This document shows, piece after piece, positions 28,358 to 36,417 of a DNA stretch of 64,000 nt. The translations under genes and the position numbers were made by a program. Each line of letters starts with the position of its first letter. Position 1 is the first letter of the stretch. The notes beneath the pieces are model-generated. The model did no database searches, was not told the origin of the DNA, and saw nothing but the letters and a program-made list of their open reading frames with translations. Location of the stretch: contig NZ_RCCK01000010.1 of NCBI RefSeq assembly GCF_003664035.1, positions 682,001 to 746,000 on the forward strand. The letters are read 5' to 3'. The DNA comes from Pedobacter alluvionis (GTDB taxonomy: Bacteria; Bacteroidota; Bacteroidia; Sphingobacteriales; Sphingobacteriaceae).

Positions 28358-28374
28358 AATGTCAAATTGACATT
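28358..28374. promoter_or_regulatory. Candidate operator upstream of trxA
   Basis: AATGTCAA-A-TTGACATT is a perfect inverted repeat with 8-bp arms around one base. It lies about 31 bp upstream of the putative trxA -7 element. The size and symmetry suit a dimeric regulator; none is identified. Confidence 0.35.
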
Positions 28375-28404
28375 ACAGATGTTATGGCATTACAATTGAA
28401 TACA

Positions 28405-28412
28405 TATATTTG
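28405..28412 (+). promoter_or_regulatory. Candidate -7 element for trxA
   Basis: TATATTTG matches TAnnTTTG and ends 18 bp before the trxA ATG. No clear -33 element is visible. Confidence 0.4.
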
Positions 28413-28430
28413 AACATAAAAAAAATAATT

Positions 28431-28751
28431 ATGGCATTAGAAATCACAGATGCAAACTTCGAGGAGCTTGTATTAAAATCAGATAAACCCGTATTAGTAG
28501 ATTTTTGGGCAGAATGGTGTGGCCCTTGTCGCATGGTTGGTCCGGTAGTAGAAGAAATCGCAAAAGAATATGATGGAAGAGCAGTAGTTGGAAAAGTAAA
28601 CGTTGATAACAATCCTCAAATCTCAATGCAGTTTGGTATCCGTAACATCCCTGCTTTATTATACTTTAAAGATGGTCAGGTTGTAGATAAACAAGTTGGT
28701 GCTGTTCCAAAATCAGTATTGGCTGAGAAATTAAATAAGCAATTGGCTTAG
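28431..28751 (+). CDS. trxA: Thioredoxin
   Basis: The 106-residue cytoplasmic thioredoxin has the active site WCGPC (Cys30, Cys33) in [13 protein letters not shown] and the cis-proline in [10 protein letters not shown] chose the ATG at 28431, since a TTG seven codons earlier would add a lysine/isoleucine leader read from the promoter. It reduces disulfides in client proteins and regenerates peroxiredoxins such as the one at 31.4 kb. It is monocistronic with its own terminator. Confidence 0.97.
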   Translation: MALEITDANFEELVLKSDKPVLVDFWAEWCGPCRMVGPVVEEIAKEYDGRAVVGKVNVDNNPQISMQFGIRNIPALLYFKDGQVVDKQVGAVPKSVLAEKLNKQLA

Positions 28752-28800
28752 TTTAAGCTTAAAGCACAAAATCAAAGCCCAAGGGCTTGTAACATATTTA

Positions 28801-28834
28801 AAACCCAGGTTCATTTGATGGATTTGGGTTTTTT
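28801..28834 (+). terminator. Intrinsic terminator of trxA
   Basis: The stem AAACCCA / TGGGTTT is followed by a T-run; a smaller AAGCCC / GGGCTT stem lies just before it. Confidence 0.75.
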
Positions 28835-28877
28835 ATTGCAAACATAATTTTGTTTCTTTAATAAAAAACTAACAATC

Positions 28878-30095
28878 ATGTCTATTCACTTATTTAACAA
28901 TAAAACTTTAGGTATTTTATTGGCAGGTTTAGCAATAAACTGTGCAAATATTGCCTGTGTATCGGCGCAGAATCCTGTTGAAACCAATGAGCCCTCGGCT
29001 GATTACAAGCCTGCTTTTGTCGGACAAACCAGAATTGCAGGTATAAAAACCAAAACTCCTTTGGATATTTCCATCATCAATGAAAAGTTGGAAAATCCAT
29101 GGGCAATTTCAGTACTCCCCAATGGTGGTTTCCTGATTACCCAAAAACAGGGTACGATTTTGATCCTTACCCCGGACGGAAAATTAAGTAAAAAAATCAC
29201 AGGTTTACCAAAGGTTGATCCATCTGGTCAAGGTGGTTTACTGGATGTAACATTAGATCCAAACTTTGCAAAAAATAGAATGATCTATTGGGCTTATTCA
29301 GAGCCTCAGGATAAAGGCGTTTTATTGGCCATTGCCAAAGGTAAACTGGCTGCAAACGAAACTTCGATAGAAAACCAGACCATTATTTACCGTGCTACGC
29401 CTGCTTATACGGGTAAACTTCAGTACGGATCGAGAATTGTTTTTGATAAAAACGGAAATTTATTTGTAAGTACAGGCGAACGTTCTGGTAACGATATCAG
29501 GATACAGGCACAATATTTAAATTCTTCATTAGGTAAAATTTTGCACCTTACCCCAGAGGGAAAAGCGGTTGCAAATGGTCCATTTGCTGGTAAAGCCGAT
29601 GCCCGACCTGAAATTTATGCCTATGGACTCCGTAACCCGGATGGTTTGGCCATTAATCCCTCGACAGGCGATTTATGGGAGGCAGAGTTTGGACCAAAAG
29701 GTGGTGATGAGGTAAACATCATTAAGCCGGGTAAAAATTATGGCTGGCCAATTATTACCTATGGAACGGAATACAGCGGTAAAAAAGTTGGAGATGGTAT
29801 TCAGCAGAAAGAAGGAATGGAACAACCGGTTTATTACTGGAATCCAAGTATTTCACCTGGTTGTATTGCGTTTTACAACAGTAATAGCATAGCCGAGTGG
29901 AAAGGCAATTTATTTGTAGGCGGTTTGGGCGGTTCGCACATTATCCGTTTGGTTATTAAAGATAATAAAGTTGTTGGCGAAGAGCGCTTGCTCGAAGGTA
30001 AAGGCGAGCGTTTCCGCGATATGGCAGAAGGAAAGGACGGAGCGCTTTATTCGGTAACCGATAATGGTCATTTGTATAGGATAGCAAAGAAATAA
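28878..30095 (+). CDS. PQQ-dependent sugar dehydrogenase (aldose sugar dehydrogenase type)
   Basis: The 405-residue protein has a signal peptide (cleavage likely after VSAQ, about residue 31) and a six-bladed beta-propeller of the glucose/sorbosone dehydrogenase family. Landmarks are ENPWAISVLPNGGFLITQ, GQGGLLDVTLDPNF, FVSTGERSG, YGLRNPDGLAINPSTG, EFGPKGGDEVN and the YYWNPSISPGC cofactor region. It would oxidise sugars or sugar derivatives in the periplasm using PQQ. No pqq biosynthesis genes are seen here. It is monocistronic, ending at a strong terminator. Confidence 0.9.
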   Translation: MSIHLFNNKTLGILLAGLAINCANIACVSAQNPVETNEPSADYKPAFVGQTRIAGIKTKTPLDISIINEKLENPWAISVLPNGGFLITQKQGTILILTPDGKLSKKITGLPKVDPSGQGGLLDVTLDPNFAKNRMIYWAYSEPQDKGVLLAIAKGKLAANETSIENQTIIYRATPAYTGKLQYGSRIVFDKNGNLFVSTGERSGNDIRIQAQYLNSSLGKILHLTPEGKAVANGPFAGKADARPEIYAYGLRNPDGLAINPSTGDLWEAEFGPKGGDEVNIIKPGKNYGWPIITYGTEYSGKKVGDGIQQKEGMEQPVYYWNPSISPGCIAFYNSNSIAEWKGNLFVGGLGGSHIIRLVIKDNKVVGEERLLEGKGERFRDMAEGKDGALYSVTDNGHLYRIAKK

Positions 30096-30149
30096 TATTT
30101 AAGACCTATAAGGTTTTAAAAACCTCATAGTCTTTTAATCGGGTTATTT

Positions 30150-30187
30150 AGACCTCACAGGTTTCACAAACCTGCGAGGTCTTTTTT
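30150..30187 (+). terminator. Intrinsic terminator / AGACCTC repeat
   Basis: The stem AGACCTCACAGGTTT / AAACCTGCGAGGTCT has one mismatch and is followed by eight T. A weaker, similar inverted pair (AAGACCTATAAGGTTTT / AAAACCTCATAGTCTTTT) directly precedes it (30100-30137). Confidence 0.85.
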
Positions 30188-30199
30188 TTATCATTTTAA

Positions 30200-30310
30200 A
30201 TCGGTAGGTTTTGCGTTAGGGATTGTAAGGGTTCCGTACCGATCCTTCATCGGTACGGGAGCGAAGCGCAGCCCTGCAAAGCCCGCCCCTTGGGTAACGC
30301 CCATATCAAT
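30200..30310. repeat. Dispersed repeat with CCTTC-apex hairpin
   Basis: A hairpin TCCGTACCGAT-CCTTC-ATCGGTACGGA (30233-30259) sits in a GC-richer block that also contains GCAAAGCCCGCCCC and GGGTAACGCCC. It fills most of the 325-bp gap 30096-30420; the rest is AT-rich leader of the DUF58 gene. Confidence 0.65.
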
Positions 30311-30420
30311 TAACCGTTTGCAATTTTCGGTTTGCAGTTGGTTGTTGTTTTGCCTTTGAAACGTTGGAAGTCTTGGCTGATTTTTCATTTTTTTAATAAA
30401 TCTTTTATTAGCTTTACGAT

Positions 30421-31338
30421 ATGCAGGCTGTAAACTACGAGAACGAAACAAGCTATGGTAACTTAGAATTGCTGGCCCAGCAAGTGGTAGAAGGTTTTAT
30501 TACGGGTTTGCATAAAAGTCCGTTTCATGGCTTTTCGGTTGAGTTTGCGGAACACCGCCAGTATAATAATGGAGATAATGTTAAAAATATCGACTGGAAA
30601 TTATACGCCAAAACCGATAAACTTTATAGTAAACGTTTCGAAGAAGAAACCAACCTGCGTTGTCAGTTTGTGATTGATGTTTCCTCATCGATGTATTTCC
30701 CTGAGCCGAAAAATAATAAACTGATTTTCTCGATACAGGCTGTAGCATCCTTAATGTACCTGTTGAAGAAACAGCGCGATGCCTTTGGTTTGAGTTTATT
30801 TACAGATGAAATACTATTAAACTCTCCGGCAAAATCGACTACGGTTCATCAAAAATATTTATTTACCCAATTAGAAGAACTGCTGCAGAAACCAAAGGTA
30901 AATGCACAGACCAATTTAAGCGAGGCACTGCACCAGGTGGCAGAACTAATCCACAAACGTTCTTTGGTAATTGTGTTCAGTGATCTCTTCAATACGCATA
31001 CTAGTGCAGATAAAACCGATCAGTTTTTTGATGCGTTGCAACACCTTAAGTTTAACAAGCACGAGGTTGTGGTTTTTAATGTGGTTGATAAAACAAAAGA
31101 GGTGGATTTTAATTTTGAAAACCGACCATACCAGTTTATTGATATGGAAACCGGCGAAACTATTAAGGTACATACCAACCAGGTAAAGGAAAATTATACC
31201 GCAGCTGTTTCCAGTTACCGCCAGCAGGTTGCGCTAAAATGTGCTCAATATAAAATAGATATGATTGATGCCGATATGAATGAAGGATTTTATCCCGTTC
31301 TACAGTCATATTTGATTAAAAGGCAAAAATTAGGCTAA
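30421..31338 (+). CDS. DUF58 / vWA-like domain protein
   Basis: The 305-residue protein matches the DUF58 family: FHGFSVEFAEHRQYNNGDNV, IDWKLYAKTDKLYSKRFEEE, and a von Willebrand A-type MIDAS-like DVSSSM in FVIDVSSSMYFPEP. DUF58 proteins usually work with MoxR-type AAA ATPases; no moxR gene adjoins. It has no transmembrane helix. The gene precedes the peroxiredoxin by ~75 bp on the same strand. The molecular role is unknown, possibly in chaperone-like assembly of periplasmic or metal enzymes. Confidence 0.88.
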   Translation: MQAVNYENETSYGNLELLAQQVVEGFITGLHKSPFHGFSVEFAEHRQYNNGDNVKNIDWKLYAKTDKLYSKRFEEETNLRCQFVIDVSSSMYFPEPKNNKLIFSIQAVASLMYLLKKQRDAFGLSLFTDEILLNSPAKSTTVHQKYLFTQLEELLQKPKVNAQTNLSEALHQVAELIHKRSLVIVFSDLFNTHTSADKTDQFFDALQHLKFNKHEVVVFNVVDKTKEVDFNFENRPYQFIDMETGETIKVHTNQVKENYTAAVSSYRQQVALKCAQYKIDMIDADMNEGFYPVLQSYLIKRQKLG

Positions 31339-31413
31339 GCTTTTGTTTCAAAGCAAAAACAACAGTAAGGGTAGACTGTTAATTAATAAACGATTTAATT
31401 TAAACTCGATAAT

Positions 31414-31875
31414 ATGTTAGAAAAAGGCGCAACAGCACCAGATTTCGAATTGAATGCTACTCCCGATCAGAAAATAAAACTTAAAGATTTCAAAGGCAAA
31501 AATGTTATCCTGGCTTTTTATCCTGCGGATTGGAGTCAGGTTTGCAGCGACCAAATGGCACTTTATAACGAAATGTTAAAATATTTCAGCAAATATGATG
31601 CACAAATTTTTGGTGTTTCTGTAGACAGTGTCTGGTGCCACCTTGCTTTCGAAGAAAATAGAAAACTACATTTCCCGCTACTGGCTGATTTTGAACCAAA
31701 AGGTGCTGTGTCTAAAGCTTATGGTGTATATGATGATGAAGTTGGTGAAAGTAAACGGGCACTGTTTGTGATTGATAAAGAAGGAAAAATTGCCTGGAGT
31801 TATTTATCACCAGTAGCCGTTAACCCCGGTGCCGATGGTATTTTGGATGCATTGGAAGAATTAAGCAAGAAATAA
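31414..31875 (+). CDS. Peroxiredoxin (AhpC/TSA family)
   Basis: The 153-residue thiol peroxidase has the conserved FYPADWSQVCSDQ, with the peroxidatic Cys about residue 48. An upstream GATAPDFELNATPDQKIKLK segment and FVIDKEGKIAWSYL complete the fold. A second Cys (SVDSVWCHLAF) could act as resolving residue, an atypical position. It removes H2O2 or organic peroxides and would be re-reduced by thioredoxin. It is 4 bp before the DsbA-like gene, hence an operon. Confidence 0.9.
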   Translation: MLEKGATAPDFELNATPDQKIKLKDFKGKNVILAFYPADWSQVCSDQMALYNEMLKYFSKYDAQIFGVSVDSVWCHLAFEENRKLHFPLLADFEPKGAVSKAYGVYDDEVGESKRALFVIDKEGKIAWSYLSPVAVNPGADGILDALEELSKK

Positions 31876-31879
31876 AGCG

Positions 31880-32398
31880 ATGAGTGTATTAAAACCCGAA
31901 ATAAACAGTCAGGATCATATTCAAGGTGATGATTCGGCAAGTATTGCCATTGTTGAGTTTGGTGATTACCAATGTCCATACTGTGGAGATGCTTATCCCA
32001 TCATGAAGGAAATTGAAGAAACTTTTGGTCATCAGATCAGATTTGTTTTCCGCCATTTTCCTTTGACAAATGCGCATGAATTTGCTTTTCCGGCTGCTAT
32101 TGCTGCAGAGGCTGCAGCGTTACAAGGTAAGTTTTGGGAAATGCACGATGCCCTTTATGAAAACCAGTATCGCCTTGATGGTGAGCTGTTCGACGAACTG
32201 GCCGAAACGATTGGTTTAGATTTAGAGCAGTTTCAGAAAGATAGTGCTTCAGAAGAGATTAAACGGAAAATAGAAGATGATTTTGATAGTGGTGTACGGA
32301 GTGGTGTAAACGGAACACCTTCATTTTATGTAAACGGAACCAAGTTTGACGGAGGTGCAACCGATTTGTACCAGATGCTCAAGGAAAGTACAGAGTGA
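31880..32398 (+). CDS. DsbA-family thioredoxin-fold protein
   Basis: The 172-residue product has the redox motif CPYC in FGDYQCPYCGDAYPIMKEIE and the cis-proline in NGTPSFYVNG, typical of DsbA/DSBA-like oxidoreductases (the type also found fused to NhaA). There is no signal peptide, so it probably acts in the cytoplasm, unlike classical DsbA. It is cotranscribed with the peroxiredoxin and may serve as its redox partner; this is inferred from the 4-bp spacing. Confidence 0.88.
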   Translation: MSVLKPEINSQDHIQGDDSASIAIVEFGDYQCPYCGDAYPIMKEIEETFGHQIRFVFRHFPLTNAHEFAFPAAIAAEAAALQGKFWEMHDALYENQYRLDGELFDELAETIGLDLEQFQKDSASEEIKRKIEDDFDSGVRSGVNGTPSFYVNGTKFDGGATDLYQMLKESTE

Positions 32399-32439
32399 TT
32401 TTAAAGAAGTGGCTGTCTCATAAATTGTAATTCGCTTCT

Positions 32440-32830
32440 AATTTGTCACGTTGAGCCAGTCGAAACGCCTTATGAGACATCTCAAATAGGTCCTTCGAAT
32501 CTGCTACCATTGACGTTATTTTACAAATTATTATTAATCAGGATTTTAACTACTTTCGCATTTCCATCCAGCTAGGCCATAGTACGGTATCTCCGTTCTA
32601 CTTAAATCCGGCCTAATAAATTTTTCGGGCTGCACTGCTTAAGCCAGCCTACTAGCTTAGAAAGAAAAATTTTCAGCCGGTGTTTTTTGTTTCTTTTTGA
32701 CACCAAAAAGAAAGAGCCCTTCGGCGGCGGCAAGCCGAGGCAAGACAGCGCGTAGGATAAGAAAAGACAATTGTACGTCACTCATATTGATTTTAAACAA
32801 TTAACTAATCCTCAGGATGACAATTTTATA
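32440..32830. repeat. ~400-bp dispersed repeat, copy 1
   Basis: This block recurs at 56938-57330 with long identical stretches (for example GCATTTCCATCCA, TTTTTCGGGCTGCACTGC, AAAGAGCCCTTCGGCGGCGG, TGATTTTAAACAATTAA). A 9-bp arm AAATTTTTC near 32617 pairs with GAAAAATTT near 32666. GGCTG inside the loop can pair with CAGCC just after the second arm, a pseudoknot layout kept in both copies. There is no credible ORF. It is the left half of the 840-bp gap 32399-33238. Confidence 0.7.
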
Positions 32831-32923
32831 TTATGATACAGCTTCGACGACTATTATTAAAAATATCTATAAGAAACCTTCAAAATATTTCACTAATTCG
32901 AACTGATGTTATTGGCTAATTTA

Positions 32924-32959
32924 ATAAAAAAACCTCATGTATTTTGCAATACATGAGGT
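32924..32959 (-). terminator. Orphan intrinsic terminator, minus orientation
   Basis: A perfect 11-bp stem ACCTCATGTAT / ATACATGAGGT (32932-32959) with a six-base loop is followed on the minus strand by seven T. No minus-strand gene lies upstream of it before poxB, so it may end a small RNA. The remainder of the gap to 33238 is AT-rich, with a CTTCAT..ATGAAG hairpin near 33058. Confidence 0.6.
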
Positions 32960-33238
32960 ATCAGATAAGGGTAACCGGAAAACTAAAAAACTAATTATGA
33001 GTTTTTAGAATTTAACAAAAATGAAATCGCTTCGTATTTTGTTATATCAAAGGTGCACTTCATTTATGAAGTTTTAGTGAAGAAACTTCATGCTGCTATT
33101 ATAGCTTTACTTATGTTACAATTGATGGTATAAAGTCTTTGCAAGGTCAGATTGGTTCTTTTCTGCTTTAGTCTAAAACAATATATCTGCTTCCGCTATT
33201 TATTAGCTATATAAAATCCATCATTAAAAAATACTTTC

Positions 33239-34975
33239 ATGGGTAAAAATGTTGCAGAACAACTGGTTGAAATGCTGGTAGAGGTTGGTGTAAAAAGAGT
33301 TTATGCCGTTACCGGAGACAGTTTAAATTATTTTAACGATGCTGTAAGAAGAAATGGCAAAATAAAGTGGATCCACGTACGCAATGAAGAGGTTGGAGCT
33401 TTTGCAGCGGCGGCCGAAGCTGAACTTGACGGGATTGCCTGTTGTGCGGGCAGCTGTGGTCCGGGCCACGTGCATTTGATTAATGGTCTTTACGATGCAC
33501 ACCGATCACATGTTCCGGTAATTGCCATTGCCTCAACCATACCAACAGGGGAATTTGGAATGGACTTTTTTCAGGAAACAAATACCATAAAATTATTTGA
33601 TGATTGTAGTTACTATAACCAGGTAGCCACCACTGCGGAGCAAGTACCAAGAATGTTTCAAACGGCTGTTCAGCATGCTGTTCATAAAAAAGGTGTTGCC
33701 GTTTTTGGTTTGCCTGGCGATGTGGCACAACTGGATGCGGTAGAGAGCGTAACTGCAATGCAATTGTTCAACAATAAGCCAGTAATCCGCCCTTCCGACC
33801 AGGAGCTGAAAGATTTATCAGACCTGCTTAATGGCGAAAAGAAAATTATGCTTTACTGTGGCATAGGTGCCGCCGAAGCACATGATGAAGTGGTAGAATT
33901 AGCAGGTAAATTAAAAGCGCCTGTGGGGTTTTCGTTCAGAGGGAAAATGGGGATACAATACAATAATCCTTATGAAGTGGGAATGACAGGCCTTTTAGGA
34001 CAGCCATCAGGCTATCATGCCATGCACGAGGCTGATGTAGTGCTTCTGCTAGGAACTGATTTTCCTTATGTAAATTTTATGCCTGTAAAAAATAAAATTG
34101 TACAGATTGATGAAAAACCCGAGCGATTAGGCAGGAGGGCTAAACTTACTATGGGTTTATGTGGGAGCATCAGCGATTCGATAAAAGCACTATTGCCACT
34201 TCTTACCGAAAAGAAAGACGAAGGTTTCTTAAAATCCCAATTAGAATTTTATCAGAAAGTGAAGGAAGCACAGCAGGTTTATGTTAAAGATCAGGGTGAG
34301 GAAAATAAAATTCAACCCGAATTTGTAGCTGAAACCATAAATCGTTTAGCAGCCAATGATGCCATTTTTACGGTAGATACGGGAATGTGCTGCGTTTGGG
34401 GCGCACGTTTTATCGATGGAACAGGCAAACGTAAAATGCTGGGATCTTTTAACCATGGTTCTATGGCCAACGCCATGCCAATGGCTATCGGAGCAGCCTT
34501 GGCGCATCCACAACAGCAGATAATTGCGCTTTGTGGTGATGGCGGCTTATCAATGCTCTTGGGCGATATGGCTACCATTAAACAATATAACCTGCCGATA
34601 AAATTGATTGTTTTTAACAACAGGGCCCTGGGAATGGTAAAGTTGGAAATGGAAGTTGATGGCTTGCCCGATAATGAGACCGATATGATTAACCCTGATT
34701 TTGCATTGGTTGCACAGGCCATGGGCTTTAAAGGAATAACCGTAGCCAGGCCTGAAGAAGTGGAAACAGCAATCAGTCATGCATTAAGTGAGGAGGGGCC
34801 TGTTTTGTTAAATGTGATGACGAATCCGAATGCTTTGGCGATGCCTCCAAAAATAGAATGGGCGCAGATCAAAGGCATGACAGAATCCATGACAAAATTA
34901 ATGCTGGGAGGTAAAATGAGTGAAGTTTTGGATACGATAAAATCGAATTATAAACATTTGGGGGAAGTTTTGTAA
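33239..34975 (+). CDS. poxB: Pyruvate dehydrogenase (quinone) / pyruvate oxidase-like ThDP enzyme
   Basis: The 578-residue ThDP enzyme closely follows E. coli PoxB: VKRVYAVTGDSLNYFNDAV, CAGSCGPGHVHLINGLYDAH, GVAVFGLPGDVA and GIGAAEAHDEV. The ThDP/Mg motif GDGGLSMLLGD to VFNN lies near residue 430. The catalytic Glu is in IHVRNEEVGAFAA. It would decarboxylate pyruvate to acetate and CO2, passing electrons to quinone. The C-terminus (LMLGGKMSEVLDTIK) corresponds to the membrane-association end of PoxB. An acetolactate synthase role is less likely from the N-terminal match. Confidence 0.9.
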   Translation: MGKNVAEQLVEMLVEVGVKRVYAVTGDSLNYFNDAVRRNGKIKWIHVRNEEVGAFAAAAEAELDGIACCAGSCGPGHVHLINGLYDAHRSHVPVIAIASTIPTGEFGMDFFQETNTIKLFDDCSYYNQVATTAEQVPRMFQTAVQHAVHKKGVAVFGLPGDVAQLDAVESVTAMQLFNNKPVIRPSDQELKDLSDLLNGEKKIMLYCGIGAAEAHDEVVELAGKLKAPVGFSFRGKMGIQYNNPYEVGMTGLLGQPSGYHAMHEADVVLLLGTDFPYVNFMPVKNKIVQIDEKPERLGRRAKLTMGLCGSISDSIKALLPLLTEKKDEGFLKSQLEFYQKVKEAQQVYVKDQGEENKIQPEFVAETINRLAANDAIFTVDTGMCCVWGARFIDGTGKRKMLGSFNHGSMANAMPMAIGAALAHPQQQIIALCGDGGLSMLLGDMATIKQYNLPIKLIVFNNRALGMVKLEMEVDGLPDNETDMINPDFALVAQAMGFKGITVARPEEVETAISHALSEEGPVLLNVMTNPNALAMPPKIEWAQIKGMTESMTKLMLGGKMSEVLDTIKSNYKHLGEVL

Positions 34976-35020
34976 ACGTAAAATCTGTCATCTAACCAAG
35001 GTGCAGAATTCCATAAAAAC

Positions 35021-35102
35021 GTCATCTCGACTGAAGCGAAGCGGAATGGAGAGATCTATCTAAACAGATCTCTCGACTACGTTGCACTCCGCTCGAGATG
35101 AC
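35021..35102. repeat. 82-bp palindromic repeat (GTCATCTCGACTGAAGC family), copy 1
   Basis: Its ends GTCATCTCGA / TCGAGATGAC form the outer stem, and GGAGAGATCT / AGATCTCTCG the inner one. Further copies lie at 39144-39222 and 50784-50867. It lies between the convergent poxB and hppD genes. Confidence 0.75.
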
Positions 35103-35109
35103 GGAATTA

Positions 35110-36240
35110 CTATAAATTGCCCCTTAATTCCTGCTCACGCTCTAACGATTCGAATAATGCTTTAAAATTACCGGCACCAAAGCTCTGCGCACCTTTACGC
35201 TGAATAATCTCGAAGAAAAGGGTAGGGCGGTCTTCAACAGGTTTGGTAAAAATCTGCAATAAATATCCTTCTTCATCGCAATCGACCAAAATGCCCAGGC
35301 TTTCCAATAAGGCTATTTCTTCGTCAATTTTTCCTACACGCTGAGGCATCATGTTATAATAAGCTTCAGGTGGAGCACTTAAAAATTCTACCCCACGTGA
35401 TTTTAGTTCTTTAACGGTTTTAACAATATCTTTTGTTGCTACGGCAATATGCTGCACGCCTTCACCCTCATAATATTCCAGATACTCTTCAATTTGCGAT
35501 TTCTTTTTGCCTTCTGCAGGCTCGTTAATCGGGAATTTCGAAAAGCCGTTTCCGTTACTCATCACTTTACTCATCAAAGCCGAATATTCGGTATTGATTT
35601 GCTTATCATCAAAAGATAGAATATTTACGAATCCCATAACATCTTCATACCATTGTACGGCTTCATTCATGCGGTTCCAACCCACGTTACCCACACAATG
35701 GTCGATATATAAAAGGCCCGCATCAGCTGGTTGATAATCACTTTCCCATACCCGGTAACCTGGCATAAATGTTCCGGTATAGTTTTTACGCTCAATAAAC
35801 ATGTGTACTGTTTCGCCATAAGTGTAAATACCGCTCATTTTAACTTCGCCATTTTCATCAGTTAAGGTCTTAGGCTCCATGTATGGTTTAGCACCACGTT
35901 TTGTGGTTTCTTCGAAAGCACTATAGGCATCGTCTACCCAAAGTGCAAGTACTTTTACCCCATCGCCATGTTTTTTTACATGCTCTGATATTGGATGATC
36001 AGATTTTAATGCTGTGGTTAAGATCAGTCTGATTTTACCCTGTTGCAATACGTACGACGAACGATCGCGTACGCCAGTTTCCGGTCCGGCATAAGCCAGG
36101 CTTTGAAACCCAAATGCCGTTTTGTAGTAGTGAGCCGCTTGTTTAGCATTGCCTACATAAAATTCAATATAATCTGTTCCGTTAATAGGCAAAAAATCTG
36201 GTGCCTTAGCTATCTTTTCTGCGAATGTTTGTGTTTCCAT
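35110..36240 (-). CDS. hppD: 4-hydroxyphenylpyruvate dioxygenase
   Basis: The Fe(II) enzyme converts 4-hydroxyphenylpyruvate to homogentisate. The 376-residue protein has two vicinal-oxygen-chelate domains. The iron ligands are His in IDHCVGNV (~178), His in VQHIAVATKDI (~262) and Glu in FFEIIQRKG (~342). It is the first gene of the tyrosine breakdown block; hmgA follows upstream on the same strand, separated by a 177-bp spacer with an inverted repeat pair, so each may have its own promoter. Confidence 0.96.
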   Translation of the reverse strand: METQTFAEKIAKAPDFLPINGTDYIEFYVGNAKQAAHYYKTAFGFQSLAYAGPETGVRDRSSYVLQQGKIRLILTTALKSDHPISEHVKKHGDGVKVLALWVDDAYSAFEETTKRGAKPYMEPKTLTDENGEVKMSGIYTYGETVHMFIERKNYTGTFMPGYRVWESDYQPADAGLLYIDHCVGNVGWNRMNEAVQWYEDVMGFVNILSFDDKQINTEYSALMSKVMSNGNGFSKFPINEPAEGKKKSQIEEYLEYYEGEGVQHIAVATKDIVKTVKELKSRGVEFLSAPPEAYYNMMPQRVGKIDEEIALLESLGILVDCDEEGYLLQIFTKPVEDRPTLFFEIIQRKGAQSFGAGNFKALFESLEREQELRGNL

Positions 36241-36417
36241 TTGTTTGTTGTTATTTAAGTCCGAGGTCAGAGATCCGAAGTCGGATGTGATATTGTTAAA
36301 TATGTTGTTGTTAAAAATGTTTTAAGGTTGAATGTTGTAAAGTTTGAATGTTGGATAATTGCCCGGCATCTATTTCATCTGCACTTTATCTCCGGACTTC
36401 CGACTCAAGACTCCCAA

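Noticed and set aside
30191-30451. 86-residue ORF on the minus strand
   Set aside because: It is translated from the CCTTC-apex hairpin repeat and overlaps the DUF58 start region; the same PMKDR-type wording arises from the repeat at 23.5 kb.
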